A DNA stretch of 34,154 nucleotides from positions 1-34,154 of the forward strand of contig CANQMH010000013.1 in NCBI GenBank assembly GCA_947624865.1, read 5' to 3'. A program made the translations under genes and the position numbers. Positions 1-9,776 of this stretch are shown here, piece by piece (position 1 is the stretch's first letter; each line of letters starts with the position of its first letter). This DNA comes from an uncultured Clostridia bacterium (GTDB lineage Bacteria > Bacillota > Clostridia > Oscillospirales > Acutalibacteraceae). The notes under the pieces were generated by a model. That model was given only the letters and a program-made list of their open reading frames with translations, was not told the DNA's origin and made no database searches.

Positions 1-1
1 G

Positions 2-361
2 CCCGAATGTATAGTGCTTGACGAACCGACCGCCATGCTTGACCCAAACGGGCGTGACGAAGTGCTGTCAACTCTTTTAAAGCTCAATAAAGATAAAAAC
101 ATTACGGTAGTGTTAATTACTCATTATATGGACGAAGCGGTGCTTGCCGACAGAGTTGTAGTAATGGACGACGGAAAAATACTTACTCACGGAACTCCCG
201 ACGAGGTGTTTTCTCAGGTTGAGCTTCTGAAAAAACACAGACTTGACGTTCCGCAGGCAACAGAGCTTGCATACAGGCTGAAAGGCTGCGGATTAAAAAT
301 AGATAAAATGCCTTTGAATACAACTGATTGTGTGAAATTGCTTGAGGAGGTGCTGAAATGA
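2..361 (+). CDS. ecfA1: Energy-coupling factor transporter ATPase (EcfA), C-terminal part, truncated by window start
   Basis: In-frame PECIVLDEPTAMLDPNGRDEV (Walker B/D-loop) and ITHYMDEA H-loop; followed by a second EcfA and EcfT. Confidence 0.9.
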   Translation, partial: PECIVLDEPTAMLDPNGRDEVLSTLLKLNKDKNITVVLITHYMDEAVLADRVVVMDDGKILTHGTPDEVFSQVELLKKHRLDVPQATELAYRLKGCGLKIDKMPLNTTDCVKLLEEVLK

Positions 362-1227
362 GCAGTATCCTTGAGCTTAAAAATCTCGGCTTTGTTTACG
401 GACAAGGCACACCGTTTGAAAAGCGTGCGGTTGACGATGTAAGTCTTTGCATTGAGAAAGGTGAATTTATAGGAGTTATCGGACATACGGGTTCGGGTAA
501 ATCAACCCTTGTCCAGATGCTTAACGGACTTATAAAGCCGACAACGGGGCAGGTGTTTCTTGACGGAGAGGATATCTGGAAAAATCCTAAGGAAATACGA
601 AAAATCCGTTTTAAGGTTGGTATGGTTTTTCAATATCCCGAATATCAGCTTTTTGAAGAAACGGTTTATAAAGATATAGCTTTTGGACCCGCAAATATGG
701 GGAAGTCAGGCAGCGAACTCGATTTTGCAGTTAAAAAGGCAGCAGAATTTACGGGTCTGAAAAAAGAGCTCTTGCAGAAATCACCGTTTGATTTGTCGGG
801 CGGTGAAAAACGAAGAGCCGCAATTGCAGGTGTAATTGCTATGGATCCAGACGTGCTTGTACTTGACGAGCCTACGGCAGGACTTGACCCTATGGGCAGA
901 GATGTTCTGCTCAGTCAGATTGTGCAGTACCACAAAGAGAGAAGAAATACGGTTTTGCTGGTTTCTCACAGTATGGAGGATATCGCCCGTGTAGCTGACA
1001 AAATTATTGTGATGAACAATTCTCATTGTGTGATGTTTGACAAGACCAAAGAGGTGTTTTCGCACGGACGAGAGCTTGAAAAAATCGGCCTGAGAGTTCC
1101 TCAGATTACAAAAATTATGATTGAACTCAAAGAAAAGGGCTATGATGTGTCTGACGGTGTTCTCACTGTAAATGATGCATTTGAGCAGATTTCCGAACTC
1201 CTGAAAAAGGAGGGAAAGATATGGTAA
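358..1227 (+). CDS. ecfA2: Energy-coupling factor transporter ATPase EcfA2
   Basis: Walker A GHTGSGKST, signature LSGGEKRR, Walker B VLVLDEPTAGLDP; overlaps the preceding ORF by 4 nt. Confidence 0.93.
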   Translation: MSSILELKNLGFVYGQGTPFEKRAVDDVSLCIEKGEFIGVIGHTGSGKSTLVQMLNGLIKPTTGQVFLDGEDIWKNPKEIRKIRFKVGMVFQYPEYQLFEETVYKDIAFGPANMGKSGSELDFAVKKAAEFTGLKKELLQKSPFDLSGGEKRRAAIAGVIAMDPDVLVLDEPTAGLDPMGRDVLLSQIVQYHKERRNTVLLVSHSMEDIARVADKIIVMNNSHCVMFDKTKEVFSHGRELEKIGLRVPQITKIMIELKEKGYDVSDGVLTVNDAFEQISELLKKEGKIW

Positions 1228-2033
1228 GAGATGTTGCATTCGGACAGTATTTCCCGGGCAACAGCCTGATACACAGGCTTGACCCCCGTGCAAAAATTAT
1301 TATGCTTGTTGCATTTCTCGTAATTATTTTCTGCACGTTCAATTATTTTTCACTTTTACTTGTTACACTGTTTACGGTTTTCTATCTTGCGTTCAGCGGA
1401 ATATCGCCGAAATTTTACTTTAAGAGCTTAAAGGTAATTTTTGTAATAGTAATAATAACTTCGGTGCTGAATCTGTTTTACGGAACAGGAGAACCTCTGT
1501 GGCAGTGGGGAATATTCAAATTAACGGTAAACGGAATAAACAGGGCGGTTTTTGTAACCGTAAGAATTATCTGTCTTATTCTTTCAAGTTCCTGCCTTAC
1601 GTTTACGACCTCGCCGACAGACCTGACCGACGCTATAGAACGTCTTATGAAGCCTCTTAATAAAATTCATTTTCCTGTACACGAAATAGCTATGATGATG
1701 TCGCTTGCACTAAGATTTGTTCCCACGCTTCTTGAGGAAACCGATAAAATTATGCAGGCGCAAAAGGCAAGAGGCGCCGATATGGAATCGGGAAATATTT
1801 TAAAAAGAGTAAAATCACTTATTCCGATACTCATTCCGCTTTTTGTTTCGGCATTCAGACGTGCCTATGAAATAGCGACGGCAATGGAATGTCGTTGTTA
1901 CAGAGGCGGCAGCGGAAGAACAAGAATGAAAGTGCTTCATATGTCAAAGTGTGATATATTTTCTTTTACAGCACTCGGAATAATGATTTGCGGAGTGGTT
2001 TTATGCAACATATTCATTCCGGCAGTAATTTAA
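1221..2033 (+). CDS. ecfT: Energy-coupling factor transporter transmembrane protein EcfT
   Basis: Hydrophobic; HRLDPRAKI N-terminal motif and ARGAD coupling motif; operon context. Confidence 0.9.
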   Translation: MVRDVAFGQYFPGNSLIHRLDPRAKIIMLVAFLVIIFCTFNYFSLLLVTLFTVFYLAFSGISPKFYFKSLKVIFVIVIITSVLNLFYGTGEPLWQWGIFKLTVNGINRAVFVTVRIICLILSSSCLTFTTSPTDLTDAIERLMKPLNKIHFPVHEIAMMMSLALRFVPTLLEETDKIMQAQKARGADMESGNILKRVKSLIPILIPLFVSAFRRAYEIATAMECRCYRGGSGRTRMKVLHMSKCDIFSFTALGIMICGVVLCNIFIPAVI

Positions 2034-2788
2034 GAAATCTGCTGGTTACAATTTCATATGACGGCAAAAATTTTCACGGATGGCAAATTCAGCAAAATGC
2101 GCTGACTGTTCAGGAGGTTTTTCAAAAATGTCTTGAAAAGATTATCGGTGAAGATTTTGACGTCAAAGGATGCAGCAGAACTGACAGCGGAGTACACGCA
2201 AATATGTACTGTATCAGCGTAAAAACCACGCATCCCATTGAACCTTTAAGGCTCAAAGCTGCGCTTAACCGCTGGCTTCCAAAGACTGTTGCAGTTCTTG
2301 ACTGCACAGAAGTAGGAATTGACTTTCATGCAAGATACAGTTGTATCAGTAAAGAATATATATACAAAATCTGGAACAGTGAAGTAAGAAATCCGTTTCT
2401 TGACGGTTATGCGCTTCATTACAGATACAAGATTGATGAAAAAATGCTTGACTGTGCCGCTCAGGCATATGTGGGAAAGCATGATTTTACTTCTTTTTGT
2501 ACCATTGACAGCCGCGAAAAGGGTGATATGACGCGAAATGTAAAATATTTTTCGGTTACCCGCGACGGTAATCTTGTCACAATAAAAGTTGAGGCAGACG
2601 GATTTCTGTATAATATGGTGCGAATAATGGTAGGCACACTGCTTCGTGTTCAGCAGGGAAAAATTCCTGCCGACGGGATAAGTGACATAATAGAAAAAAA
2701 GAACAGAAAGTTTGCAGGACCTACTGCTCAGGCTTGCGGACTTTATCTTAACAGAGTAAATTACAATAAAGGTTCACAAAAGGGGTGA
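2003..2788 (+). CDS. truA: tRNA pseudouridine(38-40) synthase TruA
   Basis: ISYDGKNFHGWQIQ, GCSRTDSGVHA catalytic motif, FLYNMVRIMVGTL; start chosen at internal ATG 2003. Confidence 0.93.
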   Translation: MQHIHSGSNLRNLLVTISYDGKNFHGWQIQQNALTVQEVFQKCLEKIIGEDFDVKGCSRTDSGVHANMYCISVKTTHPIEPLRLKAALNRWLPKTVAVLDCTEVGIDFHARYSCISKEYIYKIWNSEVRNPFLDGYALHYRYKIDEKMLDCAAQAYVGKHDFTSFCTIDSREKGDMTRNVKYFSVTRDGNLVTIKVEADGFLYNMVRIMVGTLLRVQQGKIPADGISDIIEKKNRKFAGPTAQACGLYLNRVNYNKGSQKG

Positions 2789-4092
2789 ACAGTATGTTAA
2801 ATAAGTTTAAAAACGGTCGATACGCGGAACGCAAAAAGAAGCAAGATCGTGACGTAATGAGCTATGAGGATATGCCTCTTGATGATTACGAGCAGGAGAA
2901 AACCGACATATCTCCCGAGGCAGTCAAAAAAATAATTATCGGCGTTTGCATTGCGCTTGCAACCGGACTTATAGTTTTTGCTTTTGCAAACCGTGATAAG
3001 CTTACTTGGGAGAACATTTCAACGTGGTGGACATATGATGTTCTCGGAAATGCGGGAAACGGCTATCCCGTAAATCTTGTGGGTTCGGAAGTAACATCCG
3101 GCAACTTTACTGTTAATCAGGGACACGTTGCCTATGCGTCGGATACCTCTTTTGTTACCCTCAACTCAACGGGAAGTGAAGTATCCAATCTTCAGCTCCG
3201 CTACTCAAAGCCTGTGATGAAATCGGCAGACAACAGATTTCTGACTTACGGACTCGGGGACACTGAATATCAGATTCATGATTTTGACAGCAAACTCTAT
3301 TCGGGAAATGCGGACGAAAGAATATATACAGGCGACATAGCTTCAAACGGCGTTTACTGTCTTGTTACTGAAGGAAACGGTTACTTAACTGTGCTTTTTG
3401 CATACGATAAAAATAATAACAGGATATATAAATATTCTTTTTCTGAATATTACATAACTTCGGTCGCAATTAACAATGATGGCACAGGCTGTGTTGCCTG
3501 TGGAATAACAAGCGATAACGGCGGAATAAAAACAGGTGTTTATGTTCTTGATTTTAAAAAGGAAGACCCTGTTTCAGTATATGAGATAGCAGATGACTCG
3601 GTAATTGACTGCAAATATCTCAGTGACAGCAGAGCAGCTTTAATAGGACAAGCTGCATCTTATATTGTGAAAATCGGGGATAAAAATTATACTGTTAACA
3701 GTTATGATGACAGAACTCTTGCCAATTACTGTTTCAATCCCGATACAAGCTCTTATGCGGTGGCGCTCTCCAGAAACGGCGACGGAAGAAGCTGCGCCGT
3801 GTTAGAATATACTGACGGCGGTGAAAAACTGTGTTCTGTAGATACCGAATATTCGGCAGAATCGCTTTCTATGTACAAAGGCATTATGGCTGTTCTTGAC
3901 GGGAACACCGCATATGTGTATAATACAGACGGTGATTTGCTCTATTCCTGTAACACCGGTACAGGTTCCAAGAAAATAGTTCTTACGTCTGACAGTACCG
4001 CATATGTGCTTAGCGTAAATCAGGTTAGATTTTTTGATTTAAAGAATCCCCTTTCAACCGCCGATACTGTTCGAGAAACTTCTGGGGAGTAA
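2785..4092 (+). CDS. Membrane-anchored beta-propeller-like protein (DUF5711-like)
   Basis: Charged N-term, single TM (IIIGVCIALATGLIVFAFA), long repetitive extracellular domain; operon position. Confidence 0.6.
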   Translation: MNSMLNKFKNGRYAERKKKQDRDVMSYEDMPLDDYEQEKTDISPEAVKKIIIGVCIALATGLIVFAFANRDKLTWENISTWWTYDVLGNAGNGYPVNLVGSEVTSGNFTVNQGHVAYASDTSFVTLNSTGSEVSNLQLRYSKPVMKSADNRFLTYGLGDTEYQIHDFDSKLYSGNADERIYTGDIASNGVYCLVTEGNGYLTVLFAYDKNNNRIYKYSFSEYYITSVAINNDGTGCVACGITSDNGGIKTGVYVLDFKKEDPVSVYEIADDSVIDCKYLSDSRAALIGQAASYIVKIGDKNYTVNSYDDRTLANYCFNPDTSSYAVALSRNGDGRSCAVLEYTDGGEKLCSVDTEYSAESLSMYKGIMAVLDGNTAYVYNTDGDLLYSCNTGTGSKKIVLTSDSTAYVLSVNQVRFFDLKNPLSTADTVRETSGE

Positions 4093-4095
4093 AGT

Positions 4096-4770
4096 ATGAT
4101 AGCAGACTTAGTAATTATTACTTTAATAGTCCTTTTTATAATTATCGGAATAAAACGCGGAATAGCAAAAACACTGCTGAATCTTGCAGGACTGGTGTTA
4201 ACTGTTATTTCGGCGAATTATTTATCATCATTTTTGGCACAATTTATTTATGATACATTTATAAAACAGTCGGTAATAACAAATCTTGAGCAAATTATAA
4301 GTGAAAACGGTGCTCAATATGCAATACAAAATTGTTTTGATGCTGTCCCCGGCTGGATATCTGGATTGCTCTCTGCTATTCTTTCATTGTTCGGAACAGA
4401 TTTGAACGGCTTTGAAAAACATATGAATATCTCATACAATACGTCCTTGTCTGTTGCACAATCTGTTGAAAACTCTGTTTCTGCGGTTGTAGTTGAGGTT
4501 TTCGGAATTTTGCTTGCAATAATTTTATTTATAGTAATTTTCATTTTAGTAAAAAAACTAATCAAGCTTGCACTCAAGGCGTTTAAAATTCCCGTAGTTA
4601 AGCAGATTAATATGTTTTTGGGCGGTGTACTTGGTGCTGTTGAAGGTATGATTTTTGTTTGGATTGCCGTAAATATTTTTTTCGCTGTAATGGCATTTAC
4701 AAATCCGACAGTGATTGAAAGCGATTATGTTACGGGAAATTTGTTTAGATTTTTTTGTATTGTAATTTAA
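4096..4770 (+). CDS. CvpA family membrane protein
   Basis: DLVIITLIVLFIIIGIKRGIAKTLLNLAGL N-terminus typical of CvpA; multiple TM segments. Confidence 0.75.
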   Translation: MIADLVIITLIVLFIIIGIKRGIAKTLLNLAGLVLTVISANYLSSFLAQFIYDTFIKQSVITNLEQIISENGAQYAIQNCFDAVPGWISGLLSAILSLFGTDLNGFEKHMNISYNTSLSVAQSVENSVSAVVVEVFGILLAIILFIVIFILVKKLIKLALKAFKIPVVKQINMFLGGVLGAVEGMIFVWIAVNIFFAVMAFTNPTVIESDYVTGNLFRFFCIVI

Positions 4771-4807
4771 TACTAATCACATTGTTATATTAAACAGAGA
4801 TTAGTAT
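4770..4807. repeat. Inverted repeat ATACTAATC...GATTAGTAT in intergenic gap
   Basis: 9-bp perfect arms with a 20-nt loop between the CvpA-like gene and pgsA; no T-tract. Confidence 0.5.
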
Positions 4808-4826
4808 AAGATTATGGGGTGATGAA

Positions 4827-5441
4827 ATGGAAAATAAGGAAGTTTGGAGCTTTAAGGTAAATGATTTGTTCACTGTTCCGAATATTATTACTTATATCAG
4901 ATTTATTCTGATAGTTCCTTTTGCTTGGTTTTTTCTTTTAGAGGAATACATTCCGGCGGCGATTTGCATAGGACTTTCCGGCTTGACCGATTGTTTTGAC
5001 GGATTTGCTGCCAGAAAACTTAATCAGGTAACTTCGCTTGGTAAAATACTCGACCCGATTGCCGACAAAGTTACATTGCTTGTCGTAGTTGTGTGTATGG
5101 TAATTTATGTTCCTGCGGTACTTCCCGTGCTTGTTACTCTGTTACTCAAAGATGTTCTTATGCTACTCGGAGGAACCGATTTAATAAAAAAGGGACTTAC
5201 GCCTCCTGCGGCAAAATGGTACGGAAAGGTAGGTACAGTGGTGTTTTATTTTTCTGTTTGTATAATAGTATTTTTAAAAGCGGTGTTCAGTTATGAGAAT
5301 TTTGCACTTGATTTTACTTTGCTTTCATTAACTGCGCTGACAATGCTATTTGCTCTTTATCAGTACGGAAAAATTTATTTTATGATGATTAAGGAATATA
5401 ATTTGAAAGAAAAAGAAAATAAAACGCATAAAACATTATGA
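4827..5441 (+). CDS. pgsA: CDP-diacylglycerol--glycerol-3-phosphate 3-phosphatidyltransferase
   Basis: FTVPNIITYIRF and CDP-alcohol phosphatidyltransferase motif GLTDCFDGFAARKLNQVTSLGKILDPIADK. Confidence 0.92.
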   Translation: MENKEVWSFKVNDLFTVPNIITYIRFILIVPFAWFFLLEEYIPAAICIGLSGLTDCFDGFAARKLNQVTSLGKILDPIADKVTLLVVVVCMVIYVPAVLPVLVTLLLKDVLMLLGGTDLIKKGLTPPAAKWYGKVGTVVFYFSVCIIVFLKAVFSYENFALDFTLLSLTALTMLFALYQYGKIYFMMIKEYNLKEKENKTHKTL

Positions 5442-5585
5442 AAACTGACAATTTACCATTGAATTTTAACCGATCAGCATATATAATTATAAATTATAAT
5501 CCGGGGCGTATCTAAAGTGCAGCGTCAACAAGCCCTGTAATGCAGTGATTATTAATTCTATTTTTATTATTATAAGGAGAATGAT

Positions 5586-7934
5586 ATGCTTTGTAGCAGA
5601 TGCGGAAAACGACAGGCAGTCGTTTTCGTTTCAAATAATACTTCAAAAGATGCTCCCACAACGGGGTATTGCCTTACTTGTGCAAAGGAGCTTGGTATAA
5701 AACCCGTTGAGGATCTTATAAGCAAAATGGGTATTTCGGATGAGGACCTTGAAAATGTACAGGACCAGATGAATACCCTTATGAAGAATATGGGTGAAAA
5801 TGGCGATATTTCTCAGCTTATGGAGCAGTTAGGAGCCGAGAACCTTGCCGAGCAAATGGATGAATTCGGCTCTGACGGTGAGGGCAGCGAGGATGATGAC
5901 TTTTCACATGGCGCGCCTGCATTTCCTGCCTTTTTCAATAATATTTTCGGCGGCGGACAGAATAACGCCCAAACAGCGAATAATTCAAATTCACATAAAA
6001 ATAAAAAAGAGAAGAAGGACAAAAACAGAAAGCACATAAATCTTTACTGCGAAGATCTTACTCGAAAAGCACGCGAGGGTAACATTGACAGAATTATCGG
6101 ACGTGATTTGGAGATTGAGCGTGTTATTCAGATTTTGTCGCGCCGTACAAAGAATAACCCGTGTCTTATTGGCGAACCCGGTGTAGGTAAAACCGCAATT
6201 GCAGAGGGACTTGCTCTCAGAATTGCGTCGGGCAATGTTCCTCAGCGCCTTAAAAACAAGGAAATTCAGCTTCTTGACCTTACCGCTCTTGTAGCAGGCA
6301 CGCAGTTCAGAGGTCAGTTTGAGAGCCGTATAAAAGGCCTTGTATCTGAAATAAAGGAAAACGGAAATATTATATTATTTATTGATGAGGTACATAGCCT
6401 TGTCGGCACAGGCGATAACGAAGGAACTATGAATGCGGCAAACATTCTTAAACCTGCTCTTTCAAGAGGTGAAGTTCAGGTCATCGGTGCAACAACCTTT
6501 AATGAATACAGAAAGTATATCGAAAAGGATTCTGCGCTTGAAAGAAGATTTCAGCCTGTTAAGGTTGGTGAACCTACAATTGCCCAGACAATAGATGTTA
6601 TTGCAGGAGTAAAAAGCTATTATGAACAGCACCACAGAGTAGTTGTAGATGACGACGTTGTAAGAAAAACTGTTGTGCTGTCAGAACGCTACATTACGGA
6701 CAGATTTTTGCCTGATAAGGCAATAGATTTGCTCGATGAGAGCTGTGCGTGCGCCGCTCTGCGAAATAAGAATATGGAACGCCACGACAAGCTGACTGAT
6801 GAGAGAAAAAATCTTATTATTAAAAAAGACCAACTGACAAGTGAAGAAGAGGTCGATTATAAGGCACTGGCTGAGGTCAATACAAGCCTTGCACGGATTG
6901 ATTCCGAATTATCCGAGATCGACCCTGAAACCCTAATTTCAAAAGTAACTGAAGAGGATATTGCAAAGGTTATTGAGCTTTGGACGGGAATCCCGGCGTC
7001 AAGAATAAGAGAAAACGAGCTTTCAAAGCTTGCTGACCTTGAAAATGAACTCAGCAAGAAAATTATCGGACAGGATGAGGCAGTTAAGGAGCTTTCTTCT
7101 GCAATAAAAAGAAGCCGCTGTCAGATTTCACCGCGCCGCCGTCCTGCGTCGTTCATATTCGTTGGCCCTACGGGAGTGGGTAAAACCGAGCTTGTTAAGG
7201 TGCTCAGTCAGCAGCTTTTTGATACGCCCGAAACGCTTATCAGACTTGATATGTCCGAATTTATGGAAAAACATTCGGTATCCAAAATTATAGGCTCCCC
7301 ACCCGGATATGTAGGTTATGATGAAGCAGGACAGGTAACTGAAAAGGTTCGCCGCCGTCCTTATTCGGTATTGTTGTTTGATGAAATTGAAAAAGCACAT
7401 CCGGATGTTCTGAATATACTTCTGCAAATTCTCGATGAAGGAAAAGTTACCGACGCACACGGCAGAATAGTCAACTTTGAAAATACAGTAATAGTTATGA
7501 CTTCAAATGCAGGTTCTTCAAACCGTGAAAGTGCATTGGGCTTTGGAAAAACTCAGGAGGACGCTTCAAAGGAAAAAGTAATGAAGGCACTCTCAGAATT
7601 TTTGCGGCCTGAGTTTATTGCCCGTGTTGATGAGGTAATTGTCTTTAACACACTTAGTGAGGATGACTTTGTAAAGATTGCAGACCTTATGCTCTCCGAG
7701 TATGTTTCAACGCTTGAGGAAAAACACATTAAATTTACTTATGATAATAATGCGTGCGAGTATATTGCAAAGAAATCCTGCGGAGGAAAAAGCGGCGCCC
7801 GTGATTTAAGAAACACCATAAGACGCGAGGTGGAGGAGAAAATTGCAGGTGCAATGATAGAAGCCGGCAATGCTTCGCTAAGCGGTATTCATGTTACCTC
7901 AGACGGAGAAAAAATTATTTTACAGTCAATTTAA
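5586..7934 (+). CDS. Clp-type AAA+ ATPase (ClpC/ClpE-like) with N-terminal zinc finger
   Basis: CxxC...CxxC N-term ([10 protein letters not shown]...YCLTCAKE); two AAA modules ([18 protein letters not shown]), C-terminal ClpB-D2-like domain. Confidence 0.92.
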   Translation: MLCSRCGKRQAVVFVSNNTSKDAPTTGYCLTCAKELGIKPVEDLISKMGISDEDLENVQDQMNTLMKNMGENGDISQLMEQLGAENLAEQMDEFGSDGEGSEDDDFSHGAPAFPAFFNNIFGGGQNNAQTANNSNSHKNKKEKKDKNRKHINLYCEDLTRKAREGNIDRIIGRDLEIERVIQILSRRTKNNPCLIGEPGVGKTAIAEGLALRIASGNVPQRLKNKEIQLLDLTALVAGTQFRGQFESRIKGLVSEIKENGNIILFIDEVHSLVGTGDNEGTMNAANILKPALSRGEVQVIGATTFNEYRKYIEKDSALERRFQPVKVGEPTIAQTIDVIAGVKSYYEQHHRVVVDDDVVRKTVVLSERYITDRFLPDKAIDLLDESCACAALRNKNMERHDKLTDERKNLIIKKDQLTSEEEVDYKALAEVNTSLARIDSELSEIDPETLISKVTEEDIAKVIELWTGIPASRIRENELSKLADLENELSKKIIGQDEAVKELSSAIKRSRCQISPRRRPASFIFVGPTGVGKTELVKVLSQQLFDTPETLIRLDMSEFMEKHSVSKIIGSPPGYVGYDEAGQVTEKVRRRPYSVLLFDEIEKAHPDVLNILLQILDEGKVTDAHGRIVNFENTVIVMTSNAGSSNRESALGFGKTQEDASKEKVMKALSEFLRPEFIARVDEVIVFNTLSEDDFVKIADLMLSEYVSTLEEKHIKFTYDNNACEYIAKKSCGGKSGARDLRNTIRREVEEKIAGAMIEAGNASLSGIHVTSDGEKIILQSI

Positions 7935-7937
7935 TGC

Positions 7938-7966
7938 TTGACAATGCAGCGGAATGGTGATATAAT
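7938..7966 (+). promoter_or_regulatory. Sigma70/A-type promoter for tRNA-Gly
   Basis: TTGACA (7938-7943), 17 nt, TATAAT (7961-7966), about 18 nt upstream of the tRNA. Confidence 0.85.
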
Positions 7967-7984
7967 TTATTCCGTTGCAGATAA

Positions 7985-8058
7985 GCGGATGTAGTTTAGT
8001 GGTAGAACTTCAGCCTTCCAAGCTGATCGTGTGGGTTCGATTCCCATCATCCGCTCCA
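7985..8058 (+). tRNA. tRNA-Gly (anticodon TCC)
   Basis: GCGGATG/CATCCGC acceptor stem, TTCCAA anticodon loop, GGGTTCGATTCCC T-arm, encoded CCA. Confidence 0.95.
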
Positions 8059-8070
8059 TTCAGTAAAGTT

Positions 8071-8098
8071 ATTTAAGCAGCCGAAAGGCTGTTTAAAT
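8071..8098. terminator. Stem-loop after tRNA-Gly
   Basis: ATTTAAGCAGCC-GAAA-GGCTGTTTAAAT, 12-bp stem (one G.U), GNRA-type loop. Confidence 0.6.
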
Positions 8099-8194
8099 AG
8101 CTCGGCTGTAATTTAATTATACAATTTAATAAATGATTTAACAAAGAATTCGGGGAGTTTGTCTGATGGAAATTAATTTTTTGGAGGACTAACT

Positions 8195-8443
8195 ATGTCT
8201 AAAAAACGGCCCGAATTTCAATCGTATTATCGTAACGAAATTAAAAGGCTTAAGAAATTGAGCCGGTATTACGCTGAACACAATAAAGATAATTCAATGG
8301 TGGATTATCAAATTAAAATTTATGAGCAACAGTTGTATGGTCATAAATTTAAGAAGTTTAAGTGTAAAAGTACTGATAATACGTATAATAGGTTAAACAT
8401 TTACTATCCCTCTTATAAAAGGGGTAAGAAAATAATAAAGTAG
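8195..8443 (+). CDS. Small basic hypothetical protein (82 aa)
   Basis: ORF with TTGGAGGA Shine-Dalgarno upstream; Lys-rich; no recognised family. Confidence 0.55.
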   Translation: MSKKRPEFQSYYRNEIKRLKKLSRYYAEHNKDNSMVDYQIKIYEQQLYGHKFKKFKCKSTDNTYNRLNIYYPSYKRGKKIIK

Positions 8444-8468
8444 TGTTATTGTACCTTTCCCTATTCAA

Positions 8469-8900
8469 CGGAATCTTGTTGTCTAAGCAACAAGCATTCT
8501 CCGCCCCATTATCATCCCGACGATAGGGGTAATCCGCAGATATAGTTACAAACAAGAAATTATTATTTTCACACTTAATAATTTCTTGCAGAGTGGATAA
8601 AGCTCTTAGCAATCAGGTGCTATCAACAGTGTGTATTGGCTCGCTTTCTAGGTGTAATATGAGGAGTAATGCGAAGCTCTACCTGAGTGGCTGGTTGTAT
8701 GAGATACATTTATCCTATTAAATTGTATTTGTAAAAGAAATAAGACCTGCACCACGGGCAAAATCGGTACAGGTCTTGACAAAGGGTATAATAAGCGTTT
8801 AAAATATAACGCATATCAAGCTTCACAAGTTCTGAGTATCTGAGTTACTCGGGGCGCATGCCTGTTTGTTGTTGGTAGCAACGAACGGGCTGTGGGGCTT
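8469..8900 (+). ncRNA. Candidate structured non-coding RNA region (family not identified)
   Basis: Series of hairpins 8469-8503, 8504-8529, 8553-8588 (12-bp perfect stem), 8742-8777, and a three-way-junction-like fold at 8818-8900; no convincing ORF. Confidence 0.45.
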
Positions 8901-9020
8901 ATTTAATTTTACGATATTATTATAGAATAATAGTTAAATTTTGTCAATATGTTTTTAAAATTTTATTTTTAATTATTTTATAATATGCTTCGTAACAGAA
9001 AATATGATATATAAAAGTAC

Positions 9021-9043
9021 AAGTGTCCCTCCGAGGGACACTT
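9021..9043. repeat. Dispersed palindrome copy HP1
   Basis: AAGTGTCCCTCCGAGGGACACTT. Confidence 0.9.
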
Positions 9044-9095
9044 AAAAAAGCATTACTAAGTGAATAAATATCACAATGAAAAAGAGAGATATACT

Positions 9096-9743
9096 ATGTC
9101 ATTACTTATAGATATCCCTTATTGCGATAAGGATGAAGCTAAATTATTAGGAGCAAAATGGAATCCTGAATTAAAAAAATGGTTTATTAAAAATAAGTCA
9201 GATTATCCTAAATTCTCAAAATGGATTGTTAAAGGAGAAGGTTATACCACTATTTTGTGTGATTATTTTTACATTGTATTGGGAGTTAGAAAGTGCTTTA
9301 AATGCCATAAGCTAACAAATGTAATGTGTTTTGCTGTTAAAAATTTTTTGTTAATGGGTAAATCTCAGAATGAATTTGACTTTCCATATGAATATTTTCA
9401 CAATGATGTACATATTTCACCGATAATTAAATCATTGCCGGAGGGGTTTCTTGGATTTTTAAATAACAAATATAAATTTTATTTTGATTTTTCAAAAACA
9501 ACAGGAGATAGTTATTTTGCAAATCATTGTGACCATTGTGGAATGATTCAGGGAAATTATTATTTATTTGAAGAACCGGATTCTCCGTTCTATGTGGATT
9601 CTGTAGAATGTGCATCTGAATTAAATTTATTTAAAATAAAACTTAAATATGACTTAATATGTGATCTTGATTTGTCAATAGGATCAGATGACTATTTAAT
9701 TGAAAAATACGCAAAATTACATGATACGGATATTGTGATATAA
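9096..9743 (+). CDS. Hypothetical protein with DUF5710-like N-terminal domain and Cys-pair zinc-ribbon-like motifs
   Basis: IPYCDKDEAKLLGAKWNPELKKWFI; CFKCHK and CDHC; ATG at 9096 preferred over 9060. Confidence 0.65.
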   Translation: MSLLIDIPYCDKDEAKLLGAKWNPELKKWFIKNKSDYPKFSKWIVKGEGYTTILCDYFYIVLGVRKCFKCHKLTNVMCFAVKNFLLMGKSQNEFDFPYEYFHNDVHISPIIKSLPEGFLGFLNNKYKFYFDFSKTTGDSYFANHCDHCGMIQGNYYLFEEPDSPFYVDSVECASELNLFKIKLKYDLICDLDLSIGSDDYLIEKYAKLHDTDIVI

Positions 9744-9748
9744 AAAAT

Positions 9749-9775
9749 ACAAGTGTCCCTCCAAGGGACACTTGT
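9749..9775. repeat. Dispersed palindrome copy HP2
   Basis: ACAAGTGTCCCTCCAAGGGACACTTGT, between two convergent genes. Confidence 0.9.
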
Positions 9776-9776
9776 T

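Noticed and set aside
781-1293. 170-aa minus-strand ORF
   Set aside because: Antisense to the well-supported ecfA2.
8358-8612. 84-aa minus-strand ORF
   Set aside because: Lies across the strong hairpins and overlaps the 82-aa ORF; no clear SD or family signal.
8742-8777. Minus-strand Rho-independent terminator call (AAGACCTG.ACC/GGT.CAGGTCTT)
   Set aside because: Stem is better paired on the minus strand, but the U-run (ATTTCTTTT) is weak and the neighbouring fold favours the plus strand; strand left open rather than called as terminator.
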